Assembly (NCBI GenBank): GCA_016720855.1
Contig: JADKJU010000002.1
Coordinates: forward strand, 682,001-746,000
Direction of reading: 5' to 3'
Source of the DNA: Betaproteobacteria bacterium
GTDB taxonomy: Bacteria; Pseudomonadota; Gammaproteobacteria; Burkholderiales; Usitatibacteraceae
Length of the DNA stretch: 64,000 nucleotides
In this document: positions 50,335 through 59,470 of the stretch, piece by piece
Position numbering within the stretch: position 1 is the stretch's first letter
Layout: each line of letters starts with the position of its first letter
Program-made: the position numbers and the translations under genes
Notes under the pieces: generated by a model
Databases searched by the model: none
The model's input: only the letters and a program-made list of their open reading frames with translations
Told to the model about the DNA's origin: nothing

Positions 50335-51684
50335 ATGCTGGACGCACTGACGCAGCGGCTTTCCTCCGTTCTGAAGACGATGCGCGGCCACGCCCGCCTC
50401 ACCGAGGAGAACGTGGGCGAGGCGCTGCGCGAGGTGCGCATGGCGCTCCTGGAGGCCGACGTGGGCCTGCCCGTGGTGAAGGACTTCATCGCGCGGGTGA
50501 AGGAAAAGGCGCTCGGCCAGGAAGTGCTCGGGAGCCTCACGCCGGGCCAGGCGCTGGTGGGCGCGGTGCACGGCGAGCTGATTGCCCTCATGGGCGGGAC
50601 GAACGCGCAGCTGAACCTCGCGACGACACCGCCCGCCGTGATCCTGCTTGCCGGCCTGCAGGGCGCAGGCAAGACCACCAGCGCTGGCAAGCTCGCGCGG
50701 CTCCTGAAGGGCGCGAAGAAAAAGGTGCTGCTGGTTTCCGCCGACGTGTACCGGCCCGCGGCCATCGAGCAGTTGAAGTCCCTCGCCGGCCAGCTCGCGA
50801 TCGACCTTTTTCCCTCCGACGCCTCGCAGAAGCCGGTCGAGATCGCCGCGAACGCCCTCGACTGGGCGCGCAGGCACTACCACGACGTCCTCATCGTGGA
50901 CACGGCCGGGCGGCTGGCGATCGACGAGGCGATGATGGCCGAGATGAAGGCGATCCACGCGGCCGTCAACCCGGTCGAGACGCTCTTCGTCGTGGATTCG
51001 ATGCAGGGCCAGGACGCGGTCAACGTCGCCAGGGCCTTCGGGGAGGCGCTGCCGCTCACCGGCGTGATCCTCACCAAGCTCGATGGCGATGCGCGCGGTG
51101 GCGCGGCGCTGTCGGTGCGCCACGTCACGGGCGCGCCCATCAAGTTCGCCGGCGTCTCGGAGAAAATGGACGGCCTCGAGCCCTTCCATCCGGAGCGCAT
51201 GGCCTCCCGCATCCTTGGCATGGGCGACATCGTCTCGCTCGTCGAGGAGGCGAGAAAGTCGGTCGATGAGGGGGAAGCGAAGAAGCTCGCCGACAAGTTC
51301 CGGAAGGGCAAGGACTTCGACCTCGAGGACTTCAAGGCGCAGATCCAGCAGATGAAGAAGATGGGCGGCGTATCCGCCCTCATGGACAAGCTTCCCGCGC
51401 AGCTCACCCAGGCGGCCAGCCAGTCTCCGGACCTGCAGGAGAAGTCGATCCGCCGCACCGAGGGCATCATCAACGCCATGACGCCGCTCGAGCGCCGCAA
51501 GCCCGAGCTTCTCAAGGCCTCGCGCAAGCAGCGCATTGCCGCGGGTGCGGGCGTGCCGGTGCAGGAGGTGAACCGCCTCCTCAAGCAGTTCGAGCAGATG
51601 CAGAAGATGATGAAGATGATGCGCTCGGGCGGGCTTGGCAAGATGATGCGCAACATGAAGGGCATGCTGCCCGGCATGCGCTGA
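50335..51684 (+). CDS. ffh: Signal recognition particle protein Ffh
   Basis: 449 residues. N domain; G domain with GLQGAGKTT near 108, DVYRPAA, VDTAGRLAID, TKLDGDARGGAALS; methionine-rich M domain ending EQMQKMMKMMRSGGLGKMMRN. It binds signal sequences and 4.5S RNA and docks on FtsY. The stretch after the P-loop reads TTSAGKLARLLK, a small change from TTTVAKLA. Standard length. Confidence 0.97.
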   Translation: MLDALTQRLSSVLKTMRGHARLTEENVGEALREVRMALLEADVGLPVVKDFIARVKEKALGQEVLGSLTPGQALVGAVHGELIALMGGTNAQLNLATTPPAVILLAGLQGAGKTTSAGKLARLLKGAKKKVLLVSADVYRPAAIEQLKSLAGQLAIDLFPSDASQKPVEIAANALDWARRHYHDVLIVDTAGRLAIDEAMMAEMKAIHAAVNPVETLFVVDSMQGQDAVNVARAFGEALPLTGVILTKLDGDARGGAALSVRHVTGAPIKFAGVSEKMDGLEPFHPERMASRILGMGDIVSLVEEARKSVDEGEAKKLADKFRKGKDFDLEDFKAQIQQMKKMGGVSALMDKLPAQLTQAASQSPDLQEKSIRRTEGIINAMTPLERRKPELLKASRKQRIAAGAGVPVQEVNRLLKQFEQMQKMMKMMRSGGLGKMMRNMKGMLPGMR

Positions 51685-51722
51685 CCTGGCGCCGCCACCG
51701 GCGGCGATATTCGGGAGTCGCG

Positions 51723-52832
51723 ATGAAATACTTCGCTTGCACGATAGCCGCACTGGCCGTGCTGCTTGCCCTGCGGACCGAAGCCGCGGACAGGATTGTC
51801 GTCGGCCAGTCTGCCCCGCTCACCGGATCGAATGCCGAGATCGGCAAGGACATCCGCGACGGCGCGGCGGCCTGGTTCAGGCGGGTCAACGAGTCCGGCG
51901 GCATCCACGGGAAGCAGGTGGTGCTGGTATCCCTCGACGACAGGAACGACCGGAAGACCGCCGGAGCCAACGCGGTGAAGCTCGTGAACGAGGCGGGCGC
52001 GGTCGCTCTCTTCGGCTTCGCTTCCGCCACGCTGTCCCTGGACGCGATGCCCATCGTGAAGGAGAAGAAGGTACCCTTCTTCGCCCCGTTCACGGGCGCG
52101 GACGCGATCCACAAGCAGGGCAATTTCGTCTTCGTGATGCGCGCCTCCTATGCCGACGAACTGGTGAAGATCCTCGATCACTGGAAGTCGCTGGGCGTCA
52201 CCCGGGTCACCGTGGTCAATTACGACGACGAGATCGGCAACCAGAACTACGCGACCGTCGCGCGGCTCATGGAGGGCGCCGGCAAGAAGGCGGTGGGCGT
52301 GAAGCTCAAGCGCAACGCCGACGTCGAGAAGGCGCAGATCGACGCCATCATCGCGAGCGACCCGCAGGTGGTCGTGGCAACGACCCTCTACGGCGCCACC
52401 ACGCAGGTCATCCGCGGGCTGAAGGCGGCGGGCAAGCCCTACACCATCACCTCGCTCTCATTCGTCGGCCCCAGTCAGCTTGCCAAGGCCGCAGGACCGG
52501 ACGCCGCGGGCGTCTCGGTGGCGGGCGTCGTGCCGCCGCCGCCCAAGACCACGGTGCCGGTCGTCAAGGAATGTGGCGACGCGATCCGCAAGGCGGGCCT
52601 CCCGGAGCTCAATTACACGAACCTGGAGGCCTGCATGGCGGCCAAGGTCCTCACCGAGGCCATGAAGCGGGCCGGCCCCCACGTCACCCGTGAAAGCCTC
52701 TACCGGGCGCTCAACGGGCTGGGAAGCCTCGACGTGGGTGGCTATGTGGTCAATTTCTCGCCGGACAATCGCCACGGCAATCACGACGTGGAGCTCGCGG
52801 TCATCGGCAAGAACGGCCAGTTCCGCTTCTGA
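51723..52832 (+). CDS. Leu/Ile/Val-type ABC transporter substrate-binding protein
   Basis: 369 residues with a signal peptide (about 1-20, LALRTEAAD). Type I periplasmic binding fold: IVVGQSAPLTGSNAEIGKDIRDGAAAWFRRVNESGGIHGKQV, VALFGFASATLS. No permease or ATPase gene is close. It sits alone between ffh and rpsP, which are adjacent in many proteobacteria, so it looks like an insertion in a conserved block. Ligand unknown: amino acid, amide or aromatic acid. Confidence 0.9.
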   Translation: MKYFACTIAALAVLLALRTEAADRIVVGQSAPLTGSNAEIGKDIRDGAAAWFRRVNESGGIHGKQVVLVSLDDRNDRKTAGANAVKLVNEAGAVALFGFASATLSLDAMPIVKEKKVPFFAPFTGADAIHKQGNFVFVMRASYADELVKILDHWKSLGVTRVTVVNYDDEIGNQNYATVARLMEGAGKKAVGVKLKRNADVEKAQIDAIIASDPQVVVATTLYGATTQVIRGLKAAGKPYTITSLSFVGPSQLAKAAGPDAAGVSVAGVVPPPPKTTVPVVKECGDAIRKAGLPELNYTNLEACMAAKVLTEAMKRAGPHVTRESLYRALNGLGSLDVGGYVVNFSPDNRHGNHDVELAVIGKNGQFRF

Positions 52833-52919
52833 GGGGGTGTCGGACGGCGTGTCCGGCGCTGCGGCCTGCCGGGTGGGTTTCTCCCTGCGGCCGGGCGAGA
52901 AGGCCGGGTGAGGGGCCTA

Positions 52920-52948
52920 TTGCGTGGAGTTCCCCAAGCCCTTATAAT
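52920..52948 (+). promoter_or_regulatory. Promoter of the rpsP-rimM-trmD-rplS operon
   Basis: TTGCGT (52920-52925), 17 bases, TATAAT (52943-52948). Perfect -10 and spacing, weak -35. About 84 bases before the rpsP ATG. Confidence 0.7.
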
Positions 52949-53004
52949 GCAAGGCTTTTCCGCTTTCTGGCCAGTCGGCCCGTCAGCACTTTCAGCCACT
53001 GTTA

Positions 53005-53019
53005 CCCGTTATCAACGGG
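53005..53019 (+). promoter_or_regulatory. Leader hairpin directly before the rpsP ribosome site
   Basis: CCCGTT-ATC-AACGGG, a perfect 6-bp stem, ends three bases before the GGAG (53023-53026) of rpsP. Its place suggests a role in translation control of the operon; inference only. Confidence 0.4.
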
Positions 53020-53031
53020 ATTGGAGCCACC

Positions 53032-53307
53032 ATGGTAGTCATCAGACTGGCGCGCGGCGGCGCGAAGAACCGCCCCTACTACACCGTCGTCGTCGCCGAT
53101 TCGCGCATGCCCCGCGACGGGCGCTTCATCGAGCGCGTCGGCTTCTACAACCCCAAGGCCGCCGGGAACGAACCGGGTTTCCGGATCGCGCTCGACCGCG
53201 TGACGCACTGGGTTGACCGGGGCGCGCAGCCTTCGGACGCGGTGAAGAAGCTGATCAAGCGTGGCAAGGCCCAGCTCACCGCCCAGCCCGAAGCAGCCGC
53301 CACCTGA
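53032..53307 (+). CDS. rpsP: 30S ribosomal protein S16
   Basis: 91 residues. MVVIRLARGGAKNRPYY, then VVADSRMPRDGRFIERVGFYNP, is S16 throughout; GAQPSDAVKKLIKR closes the domain. Start has GGAG six bases upstream. First gene of the classic rpsP-rimM-trmD-rplS operon. Confidence 0.98.
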   Translation: MVVIRLARGGAKNRPYYTVVVADSRMPRDGRFIERVGFYNPKAAGNEPGFRIALDRVTHWVDRGAQPSDAVKKLIKRGKAQLTAQPEAAAT

Positions 53308-53839
53308 TCCCGCGGGTTCCCCGTACGCGGGGGACGAGTCGCGGCTGGTGGTGATGGGGCGCATCCTCGGCCCCTTCGGCATCCAGGGCTGGGTCAAGCT
53401 GAGGACGTTCACCGAATCCCCCGACGGCCTCGCGGACCATCCGACCTGGTGGCTGCGGACGAAGGCGGGCTGGCAATCGGCGGCGCTCGAGGACTTCAAG
53501 GTCCGTCCCGCCGCCGTCAGCGCAAAGCTTTCGGGCGTGCAAGACCGCACGGCCGCCGAACTGCTCCGGGGCTTCGACGTCGCGGTGACCCGGGAGGATC
53601 TCGGGGAGGCAGGCGCAGGCGAGTACTACTGGCTGGACCTGGTGGGGCTCGCGGTGGTGAACCTGCAGAATGAAGCGCTGGGGCAGGTGGAAGAATTGCT
53701 GAGGACCGGCGGGTCGGACGTGCTGGTCGTGCGCGGGGAAAGGGAGCGGTTGATCCCCTTCATCGCGGATTACGTGAGGAGCGTCGACCGCGACGCGAAA
53801 CGCATCACGGTGGACTGGGAAGCGGGGTACGACGTCTGA
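53261..53839 (+). CDS. rimM: Ribosome maturation factor RimM
   Basis: 192 residues from GTG 53261, which overlaps rpsP by 47 bases. GTG 53348/53351 or ATG 53354 are alternatives, but these begin right at the first strand (VMGRILGPFGIQGWVKL), whereas homologues have about ten residues before it; so the longer form or a start near 53345 is preferred. RimM N-domain and PRC-barrel (GEYYWLDLVGLAVVN, LIPFIADYVRSVD). It matures the 30S head via S19. Stop overlaps trmD. Confidence 0.93.
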   Translation: MARPSSPPSPKQPPPDPAGSPYAGDESRLVVMGRILGPFGIQGWVKLRTFTESPDGLADHPTWWLRTKAGWQSAALEDFKVRPAAVSAKLSGVQDRTAAELLRGFDVAVTREDLGEAGAGEYYWLDLVGLAVVNLQNEALGQVEELLRTGGSDVLVVRGERERLIPFIADYVRSVDRDAKRITVDWEAGYDV

Positions 53840-54606
53840 TGATGCGCTTCGACGTGGTCACGATCTTCCCTGAGATGTTCGAGGCGGTGACCCGCCACGG
53901 CATCACGCGGCGCGCGCTGGAGGAGGGCGGTTTCGACTTCCAGGCGTGGAACCCGCGCGATTTCGTGAACGACCCGCACCGCACGGTCGACGACAGGCCC
54001 TACGGAGGCGGGCCGGGGATGGTGATGATCCCGGGGCCGCTGGAGCAGGCGATCGATGCCGCGGTGGCCAGGCAAAAGGCCGTTGGGGTGGAAAGGCCGC
54101 AGGTGGTGCTGCTCTCGCCGCAGGGCGAGCGTTTCGCCGACGCGGTGGCGAGGCAACTCGCCGGGTTGCCGGGCGTGGTGCTCGTCGCCGGGCGCTACGA
54201 GGGGGTGGACGAGCGCCTCATCGAACGCAAGGTGGATCGGGAAATCTCGATCGGCGATTACGTGACATCCGGCGGGGAACTGCCGGCGATGGTGATGATG
54301 GACGCGATCGTGAGGCTTCTGCCGGGCAGCCTGAACGACGCGTCGAGCGCGTCGCAGGATTCCTTCTCGGAAGGATTGCTGGACTGGCCGCACTACACGC
54401 GGCCGGAGGTGTGGAAGGGCGAACGGGTGCCCGAGGTGCTGTTGTCGGGCAACCATGCCGCGATTGCGCGGTGGCGCCGCAAGCAGGCGCTCGCGCGGAC
54501 GTGGGCGAGGCGGCCGGACCTCATCGAAAGCCGGGCGCTGTCGAAGGAGGACGCAACGCTGCTCGAGGAGCATCGTCGCGAGCAGCAGGAGCAGGAACAG
54601 CAGTAG
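53839..54606 (+). CDS. trmD: tRNA (guanine-37-N1)-methyltransferase TrmD
   Basis: 255 residues. SPOUT trefoil: RFDVVTIFPEMFEAV, RPYGGGPGMVM, LLSPQGERF, LVAGRYEGVDERL, and ISIGDYVTSGGELPAMVMMDAIVRLLPG. Methylates G37 of tRNAs with SAM and prevents +1 frameshifting. The C-terminus is rich in Gln and Glu (REQQEQEQQ). Start overlaps the rimM stop. Confidence 0.97.
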   Translation: MMRFDVVTIFPEMFEAVTRHGITRRALEEGGFDFQAWNPRDFVNDPHRTVDDRPYGGGPGMVMIPGPLEQAIDAAVARQKAVGVERPQVVLLSPQGERFADAVARQLAGLPGVVLVAGRYEGVDERLIERKVDREISIGDYVTSGGELPAMVMMDAIVRLLPGSLNDASSASQDSFSEGLLDWPHYTRPEVWKGERVPEVLLSGNHAAIARWRRKQALARTWARRPDLIESRALSKEDATLLEEHRREQQEQEQQ

Positions 54607-54697
54607 CCATGGGCCGTGAAAAACAAACCCCGCGCACCAGCCATCAGGGCTGCTCTGCCGGAAGGGCCGGAAGGCCGGACATCGAAAGGGAGCATTC

Positions 54698-55114
54698 ATG
54701 AATCTGATCCAGAAACTCGAGCAGGAAGAAATCGCGCGGCTGGCGCGCAAGATCCCCGACTTCTCACCCGGCGACACGGTGATCGTGAAGGTGCAGGTGG
54801 TCGAAGGCGACAAGAAGCGCGAGCAGGCCTACGAGGGCGTGGTGATCGCCAAGCGCAACAAGGGATTGAACTCCTCGTTCATCGTGCGCAAGATCTCCAG
54901 CGGCGAAGGCGTGGAGCGCACGTTCCAGACCTACTCGCCGGCCGTCGCCTCCATCGAGATCAAGCGCCGCGGCGCCGTTCGCCGCGCCAAGCTCTACTAC
55001 CTGCGCGACCGCTCGGGCAAGAGCGCGCGCATCCGCGAGAAGCTCTCCAGCGTGGCCGCCCGCGAGGTGCTGCCGCCGGTGGACGAGGCTCCGAAGGAGG
55101 CTCCGAAGGTTTAG
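54698..55114 (+). CDS. rplS: 50S ribosomal protein L19
   Basis: 138 residues. FSPGDTVIVKVQVVEGDKKREQAYEGVVIAKRNKGLNSSFIVRKISSGEGVERTFQTYSP is the L19 core, and RRAKLYYLRDRSGKSARI the end. A Pro/Glu-rich tail follows. Preceded by AAGGGAGC. Last gene of the operon; a strong terminator lies 27 bases after it. Confidence 0.98.
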   Translation: MNLIQKLEQEEIARLARKIPDFSPGDTVIVKVQVVEGDKKREQAYEGVVIAKRNKGLNSSFIVRKISSGEGVERTFQTYSPAVASIEIKRRGAVRRAKLYYLRDRSGKSARIREKLSSVAAREVLPPVDEAPKEAPKV

Positions 55115-55137
55115 TACCTTCCGCAGCCGCCGGGACG

Positions 55138-55163
55138 AAAGGGCCGCCTTGCGCGGCCCTTTT
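55138..55163 (+). terminator. Rho-independent terminator of the rpsP-rplS operon
   Basis: GGGCCGC (55141-55147), loop CTTGC, GCGGCCC (55153-55159), then TTTT, with AAA before the stem so that it may work in both directions. Confidence 0.88.
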
Positions 55164-55193
55164 CATTGCGCATCGATCTGCGACAATCGACAG

Positions 55194-55661
55194 GTGCCTC
55201 GCATCCACCTCACCCGTATCCCCGTCGCCGCCGCGGACATCGACATCAACGAGCACGTCAACAACCTCGCCTACCTGCGCTGGATGCAGGACGTGGCCAC
55301 GGCGCACTCGGCGGCGCAGGGCTGGACGCTCGAGGACTACCGCGCTCTTGGGGCCGGGTGGTTCGCCCGCTCGCACTACATCGAGTACCTCCAGCCCGCG
55401 CATGCCGGGGATGTCCTGTTGCTGCACACCTGGGTGGCGTCGATGAAGTCGAGCTCCTGCCTGCGCCGCTTCCTGTTCCGGCGCGAAGGCGATGGGAAGG
55501 TCGTGGCAACCGCGCAGACGCGCTGGGCCTTCGTCGATTTCGCGACCGGCCGGCCCGTCCGGATTCCGCCCGAAGTCGCATCCGCCTTTTCCATCGTGCC
55601 GGATGACGATCCGGAGCTTTTCGCCCTGCCTGCGCCTTCGCGCGCGTTCGACAAGCCCTGA
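55194..55661 (+). CDS. Acyl-CoA thioesterase, 4HBT hotdog type
   Basis: 155 residues from GTG 55194, chosen because upstream codons lie in the rplS terminator. DIDINEHVNNLAYLRWMQD (about 19-37) contains the catalytic Asp/Glu region of 4-hydroxybenzoyl-CoA thioesterase-like proteins, and HYIEYLQPAHAGDVLLLHTWV follows. Hydrolyses acyl-CoA or acyl-ACP esters; the substrate is not clear. Next to no pathway genes. Confidence 0.88.
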   Translation: MPRIHLTRIPVAAADIDINEHVNNLAYLRWMQDVATAHSAAQGWTLEDYRALGAGWFARSHYIEYLQPAHAGDVLLLHTWVASMKSSSCLRRFLFRREGDGKVVATAQTRWAFVDFATGRPVRIPPEVASAFSIVPDDDPELFALPAPSRAFDKP

Positions 55662-55783
55662 CGCAAGGCGAATTGCCGCGACTCGGTCTTCGGGGAGACG
55701 GCGCTGGAAGAGAGCGATGGCTTCGTCCTCCACGGGGGTCGCGTAGACTTCGCACTCGACCCACCGGAATTCGGAAGTCGGCG

Positions 55784-57091
55784 ATGGATTCGCGGTTGCG
55801 TGGCAGTCTCGTGGCGCTCGTGGCCTTTCTGCTGCAGGGCGATGCGCTCGCGCAGTGGGGAAAGGCACCGGCCGGGCCGGCTACGCGCATCGAGGCGGTC
55901 GACGCCTCGGGCACGCCCATCGAAGGCGTCGCCTTTTATGTGATGGAGCACTTCTGGTATCCGAGAGGGCACTCGGGCGGCTACAGCAGCGCCTGCGCGT
56001 TGCACGGGACGGGTTTCTCCAAGGGCACGCTGCCCGGCCGCACGATCGCCCTTGAGCGGGCCCACGATCCCGTCGGCCGCACGCCCTTTTCGGACACCTT
56101 CCGCGCCGGCCTCGCCTTCAAGCCGGGGTACTGCGCGACGCCGCGCGGTGGCAACAGCTGGTACCTCACGATGCTCGGCCCCGCGCCCGTCGCCACCACC
56201 TCCCGCGATCACAAGGCGGAGCAGGGGGAACTCGCGCGCGGCATCCGCGCAGCGCTCGTGCCTTCAAGGGACAAGGGCGCCTATCGCCTGCGCTACCTGC
56301 AGCGCGTGGTGCAGGAGGCAGCCTGTGGCCTGGGCGACGACGCCTTTCGCGTGAACGGCGAGATCAACGCGGTCGCGAAGCTGGCGCTCGCGGAGGCCGA
56401 GGGCCTCGCGAAATCGCCCTACGAGCGGCGGCTCCTGGTGCGCATTCGCGAGCAACTCCGCCTGCCCGAGTCGGCGGCCGTGTTCGAGAATCCGATGATC
56501 GCCGCGGCCGCGCAGAACGACGTGGTCGCGCTCAAGGCCATGCTCGCGGCGCCCACGCAATACCGGGAGGAACTCTGGGTGGGCGCCACGAAGCCGTATC
56601 GCACGGTCTCGATCAGCCGCACCTCGGACGGCAAGGAGACGAGGAGCGAGGGGCACACCGGCCGCGTAATCGACTCGGGGCCGGTGTCGCTCGACGGGCC
56701 GGGCGAGAGCGGTGCCACGCCCCTGGTGGTGGCCACCCTCGCAGGCGCGGCCGATGCCGTGGATTTCCTCCTCGCGGCCGGCGCCAACCCCAACTTCCGC
56801 GTGCAGCCCTGGGACGAGTCGCCCTTCGAGGCGTTGGTCACGAAGATGGTCTCCACCTGGGACGACCGCGTGGACGACGCGCTTCTCGCCCGCTACAAGC
56901 GCATCTACGCAAGCTACCTGGATGGCGCCGCGAAGCCCGACATCACCCCGCGCTTTCGCGAGCAACTGGGCCGCAAGACGCTGAAGTCCTACGGGCCACG
57001 CCTGCAGCCCGTTTGGGACGCGGTGCTGCCGAAGATCGCGGCTCTGCCCGAAGCGAAGCCTTCGTCGCCGGATTGCGGCGCGGGCGTCTAG
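55784..57091 (+). CDS. Exported protein with ankyrin-like repeats
   Basis: 435 residues from ATG 55784 with a signal peptide (about 1-23, LQGDALAQ). N-terminal half is a beta-rich domain of unknown type (RIEAVDASGTPIEGVAFYVMEHFWY). The second half has ankyrin-like units: NPMIAAAAQNDVVALKAMLAA (about 238-258) and GATPLVVATLAGAADAVDFLLAAGANPNF (about 305-333). Such proteins bind other proteins; no partner is evident. Convergent with the following minus-strand genes. Confidence 0.75.
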   Translation: MDSRLRGSLVALVAFLLQGDALAQWGKAPAGPATRIEAVDASGTPIEGVAFYVMEHFWYPRGHSGGYSSACALHGTGFSKGTLPGRTIALERAHDPVGRTPFSDTFRAGLAFKPGYCATPRGGNSWYLTMLGPAPVATTSRDHKAEQGELARGIRAALVPSRDKGAYRLRYLQRVVQEAACGLGDDAFRVNGEINAVAKLALAEAEGLAKSPYERRLLVRIREQLRLPESAAVFENPMIAAAAQNDVVALKAMLAAPTQYREELWVGATKPYRTVSISRTSDGKETRSEGHTGRVIDSGPVSLDGPGESGATPLVVATLAGAADAVDFLLAAGANPNFRVQPWDESPFEALVTKMVSTWDDRVDDALLARYKRIYASYLDGAAKPDITPRFREQLGRKTLKSYGPRLQPVWDAVLPKIAALPEAKPSSPDCGAGV

Positions 57092-57136
57092 CCTTTTCAG
57101 GCCATCGGACGACGTCCCGGCCGGCGGGAATGGGGC

Positions 57137-59470
57137 CTACATCTGGGCGATCTTCCACTCGCCGTAGTGCTTCGCGAAGCTCACGATGCCGCCCGTTCCT
57201 CCTTCGCGATCGACCGCGTACTCGGCATGGGCCTCCAGCTGCATGGCTGGAGCGAAACTGCGCACGGTGTCGGCCATTTTCTTCATGTCCGCCGTGGACA
57301 GCTTTTCGAGGATGGGGGCCCATTTTTCGAGCACGTTCGGGGTGAGGCACGCGCCTGCGGCCGCGCGGTCGCCCTTGCGCAAGGCCGCCAGGAAAACCTC
57401 CCACGTCTTCGTCGGTGTCGCGTAGGTCGGATCCGGCTCGAGGCGAAAGCCCACCCTTGTCGCCTTCGAGAGTCCCGCCGCGGTTGCCGCCGTCGCGCCG
57501 CGCGCCGCTTCGAGCTGTTCCGGCGCCAACGGCTTGGCGCGGGCTTCCCGGCCGGGATCGCGGTAGGCGAGCAGGTTGCCGACGAATTGAGCCGCCAGGA
57601 AGCCCGTCGGATCGTTGCGCAGCAAGTCGGCGGACAGGTCTCCGGTGTCGGGTTGGGCGAGGAGGGAGTACAGCGTCAGCAACGCGAAGCGATTCGGCCG
57701 CGCCGCGCGGATTTCCGCCAGGAACTGCTTGCCGCGGGCGGGCTCGTAAGAGTAGAAAAGCCCCTGGCGCCACGGCATGCCCAGTCCCAGGATGAACACG
57801 GCACTTCCCGCCGATTGCGCCGACTCGAGGGTGACGCTGCCACCGAAGCGCTTTCCACCCTTCAGATTGGCGATCTCCGCCTCGATCCACTGTCGCACCC
57901 AGTTCTCGCCGACCGTCCCGTTGCCGCGGGTCCACACCGCGTCCTTCGCTGCGCGCCGCCTCGCGAGCAGCGACTCCCATCGCGCGAGGGCGCCCTTCGG
58001 GTCCCCGAGATCGTGCTGGAGCGTGTCGGCTGCCGCGACCGCGCTCTCCAGCATCCCCTCCTGGGCGAGGCGGTCAAATTCCGCGAGCGCCTTGCGCGGA
58101 TTGCCGTGCCGGAAGCGATACCAGAGCGCCGCGGAGTGGCGTCCTTCACGGTAGATGGTCTCGTGTATCCGTCCGTCCGCACCCGCCTCATCGATGCGCT
58201 TGCTCCACTGCGCGAGCGATTCCTCCAGTTCGGCGGCCGCCTCGGCCGACACGTCGGTTCCCATGAGCAGCCGGGTGACGCGCTGCGAGGCAAGACTGAT
58301 CCGGCCCACGGCTTCGCGGGATTCGGCCTCCCGCTTCATGGTCTCCGCGCCCGCCGATCCTTGCGCGACGTTCTTCTCGAGCTGCGTGATCGGATAGTCG
58401 AGGCGCTGGTTCCCGGGCTCGCGGGCCTTCGTGGCACGCGCTGCCTCGAGCGTGCGTTTCCAGAGATCCGGATCGGGAATGGCAACGACGGCGCTCGCCG
58501 CGTAATCCGCGCCGGCGCCACCGACCGCGACGAGGGCCACGAGGTCGTCACGGCCTTCGGCCACGCGGTGCGACTGGATCGTGCGGACGAGCCCCGGACG
58601 AAGAGGTTCCGGAACGGGATCGCCGAGCGAGGCCCGCAGCGCGCGGTAATCCAGCGGCCGCCCGCTCTTGTCGTCGGCGATGGCGCCCAGGAGGATGACC
58701 GCATCCTGCAGGGCGGACGATTCGGCCGGGCGCTCCAGGTCCTGCCGGATCCTGGCGAGCATCGCGGGCGGCGGAAGGCGCTCGTCGAGCGCGAGGAGCG
58801 CGCGCGAGAGATCGGTGACGAACAGTTCGCCGGGCGGGCGCGTGAGGAGAACCTCCTCGATGAACGGGTGCGCTGCCGTCACCTTGAGGCGCGCCAGCGT
58901 CGCGAGGAAGGTCGGCCGCACGGAGGATGGCATGGCTTCCCGCAGCGCGAAGAGGGGTTCGCCGAACTCCGGATTGGCCGTATTGAGCAGCGGCAGGAAT
59001 CGCGTCTCGGGGGGCCAGACCGGGCCGATCGCCCGTGCCTTGAGCAGGTCGAAAGCCGGCCGCGAGCGCCAGCGGATGGCGTTGAAGATCTGCGAGAGCG
59101 CCTCGGTCATTCGCGCGTCCGGCTTCGACCTTGCCAACTGGGCCAGCACCGCGGCTTCGACGACGGCGACCTCGCGCGGCAATTCCTGGCCGTGTTCGTT
59201 GGCGAGCGTCGAACCGCCGAGCCCGTCGCGCCACAGGTTGACGAGGCGGGGCGCCCGCATCGCGACGATCGCCTCGAGCCCGTCGACGCGCTTCTCCTCG
59301 CCGAGGCGGCGGGCCATGCGCAATGCCGCGTCGCCATGCTCCTGGCCCTTGGCGACCGGCGGCGTGGCGAGCGCCGCTTTCTCCTCGACGCTGAGGGCGG
59401 CGAGCGACAGCCCGGGCGACGACGAGATGGCGACGGCGAGCGCGGCGAGCAGGCCGATCGCGCTTCTCAC
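57137..59470 (-). CDS. Large exported protein of unknown function, helical repeats
   Basis: 777 residues, GTG start at 59470 overlapping the stop of the metallopeptidase gene (GTGA). Signal peptide about 1-26 (SSSPGLSLAAL). The body is mostly helical with HEAT/TPR-like units (e.g. LFALREAMPSSVRPTFLATLARLKV, KALAEFDRLAQEGMLESAVAAADTL). C-terminal about 120 residues (VFLAALRKGDRAAAGACLTPNV, AKHYGEWKIAQM) resemble the nuclear transport factor 2-like domains. I recognise no enzyme motif. Translational coupling to the peptidase suggests they work together. Confidence 0.7.
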   Translation of the reverse strand: MRSAIGLLAALAVAISSSPGLSLAALSVEEKAALATPPVAKGQEHGDAALRMARRLGEEKRVDGLEAIVAMRAPRLVNLWRDGLGGSTLANEHGQELPREVAVVEAAVLAQLARSKPDARMTEALSQIFNAIRWRSRPAFDLLKARAIGPVWPPETRFLPLLNTANPEFGEPLFALREAMPSSVRPTFLATLARLKVTAAHPFIEEVLLTRPPGELFVTDLSRALLALDERLPPPAMLARIRQDLERPAESSALQDAVILLGAIADDKSGRPLDYRALRASLGDPVPEPLRPGLVRTIQSHRVAEGRDDLVALVAVGGAGADYAASAVVAIPDPDLWKRTLEAARATKAREPGNQRLDYPITQLEKNVAQGSAGAETMKREAESREAVGRISLASQRVTRLLMGTDVSAEAAAELEESLAQWSKRIDEAGADGRIHETIYREGRHSAALWYRFRHGNPRKALAEFDRLAQEGMLESAVAAADTLQHDLGDPKGALARWESLLARRRAAKDAVWTRGNGTVGENWVRQWIEAEIANLKGGKRFGGSVTLESAQSAGSAVFILGLGMPWRQGLFYSYEPARGKQFLAEIRAARPNRFALLTLYSLLAQPDTGDLSADLLRNDPTGFLAAQFVGNLLAYRDPGREARAKPLAPEQLEAARGATAATAAGLSKATRVGFRLEPDPTYATPTKTWEVFLAALRKGDRAAAGACLTPNVLEKWAPILEKLSTADMKKMADTVRSFAPAMQLEAHAEYAVDREGGTGGIVSFAKHYGEWKIAQM

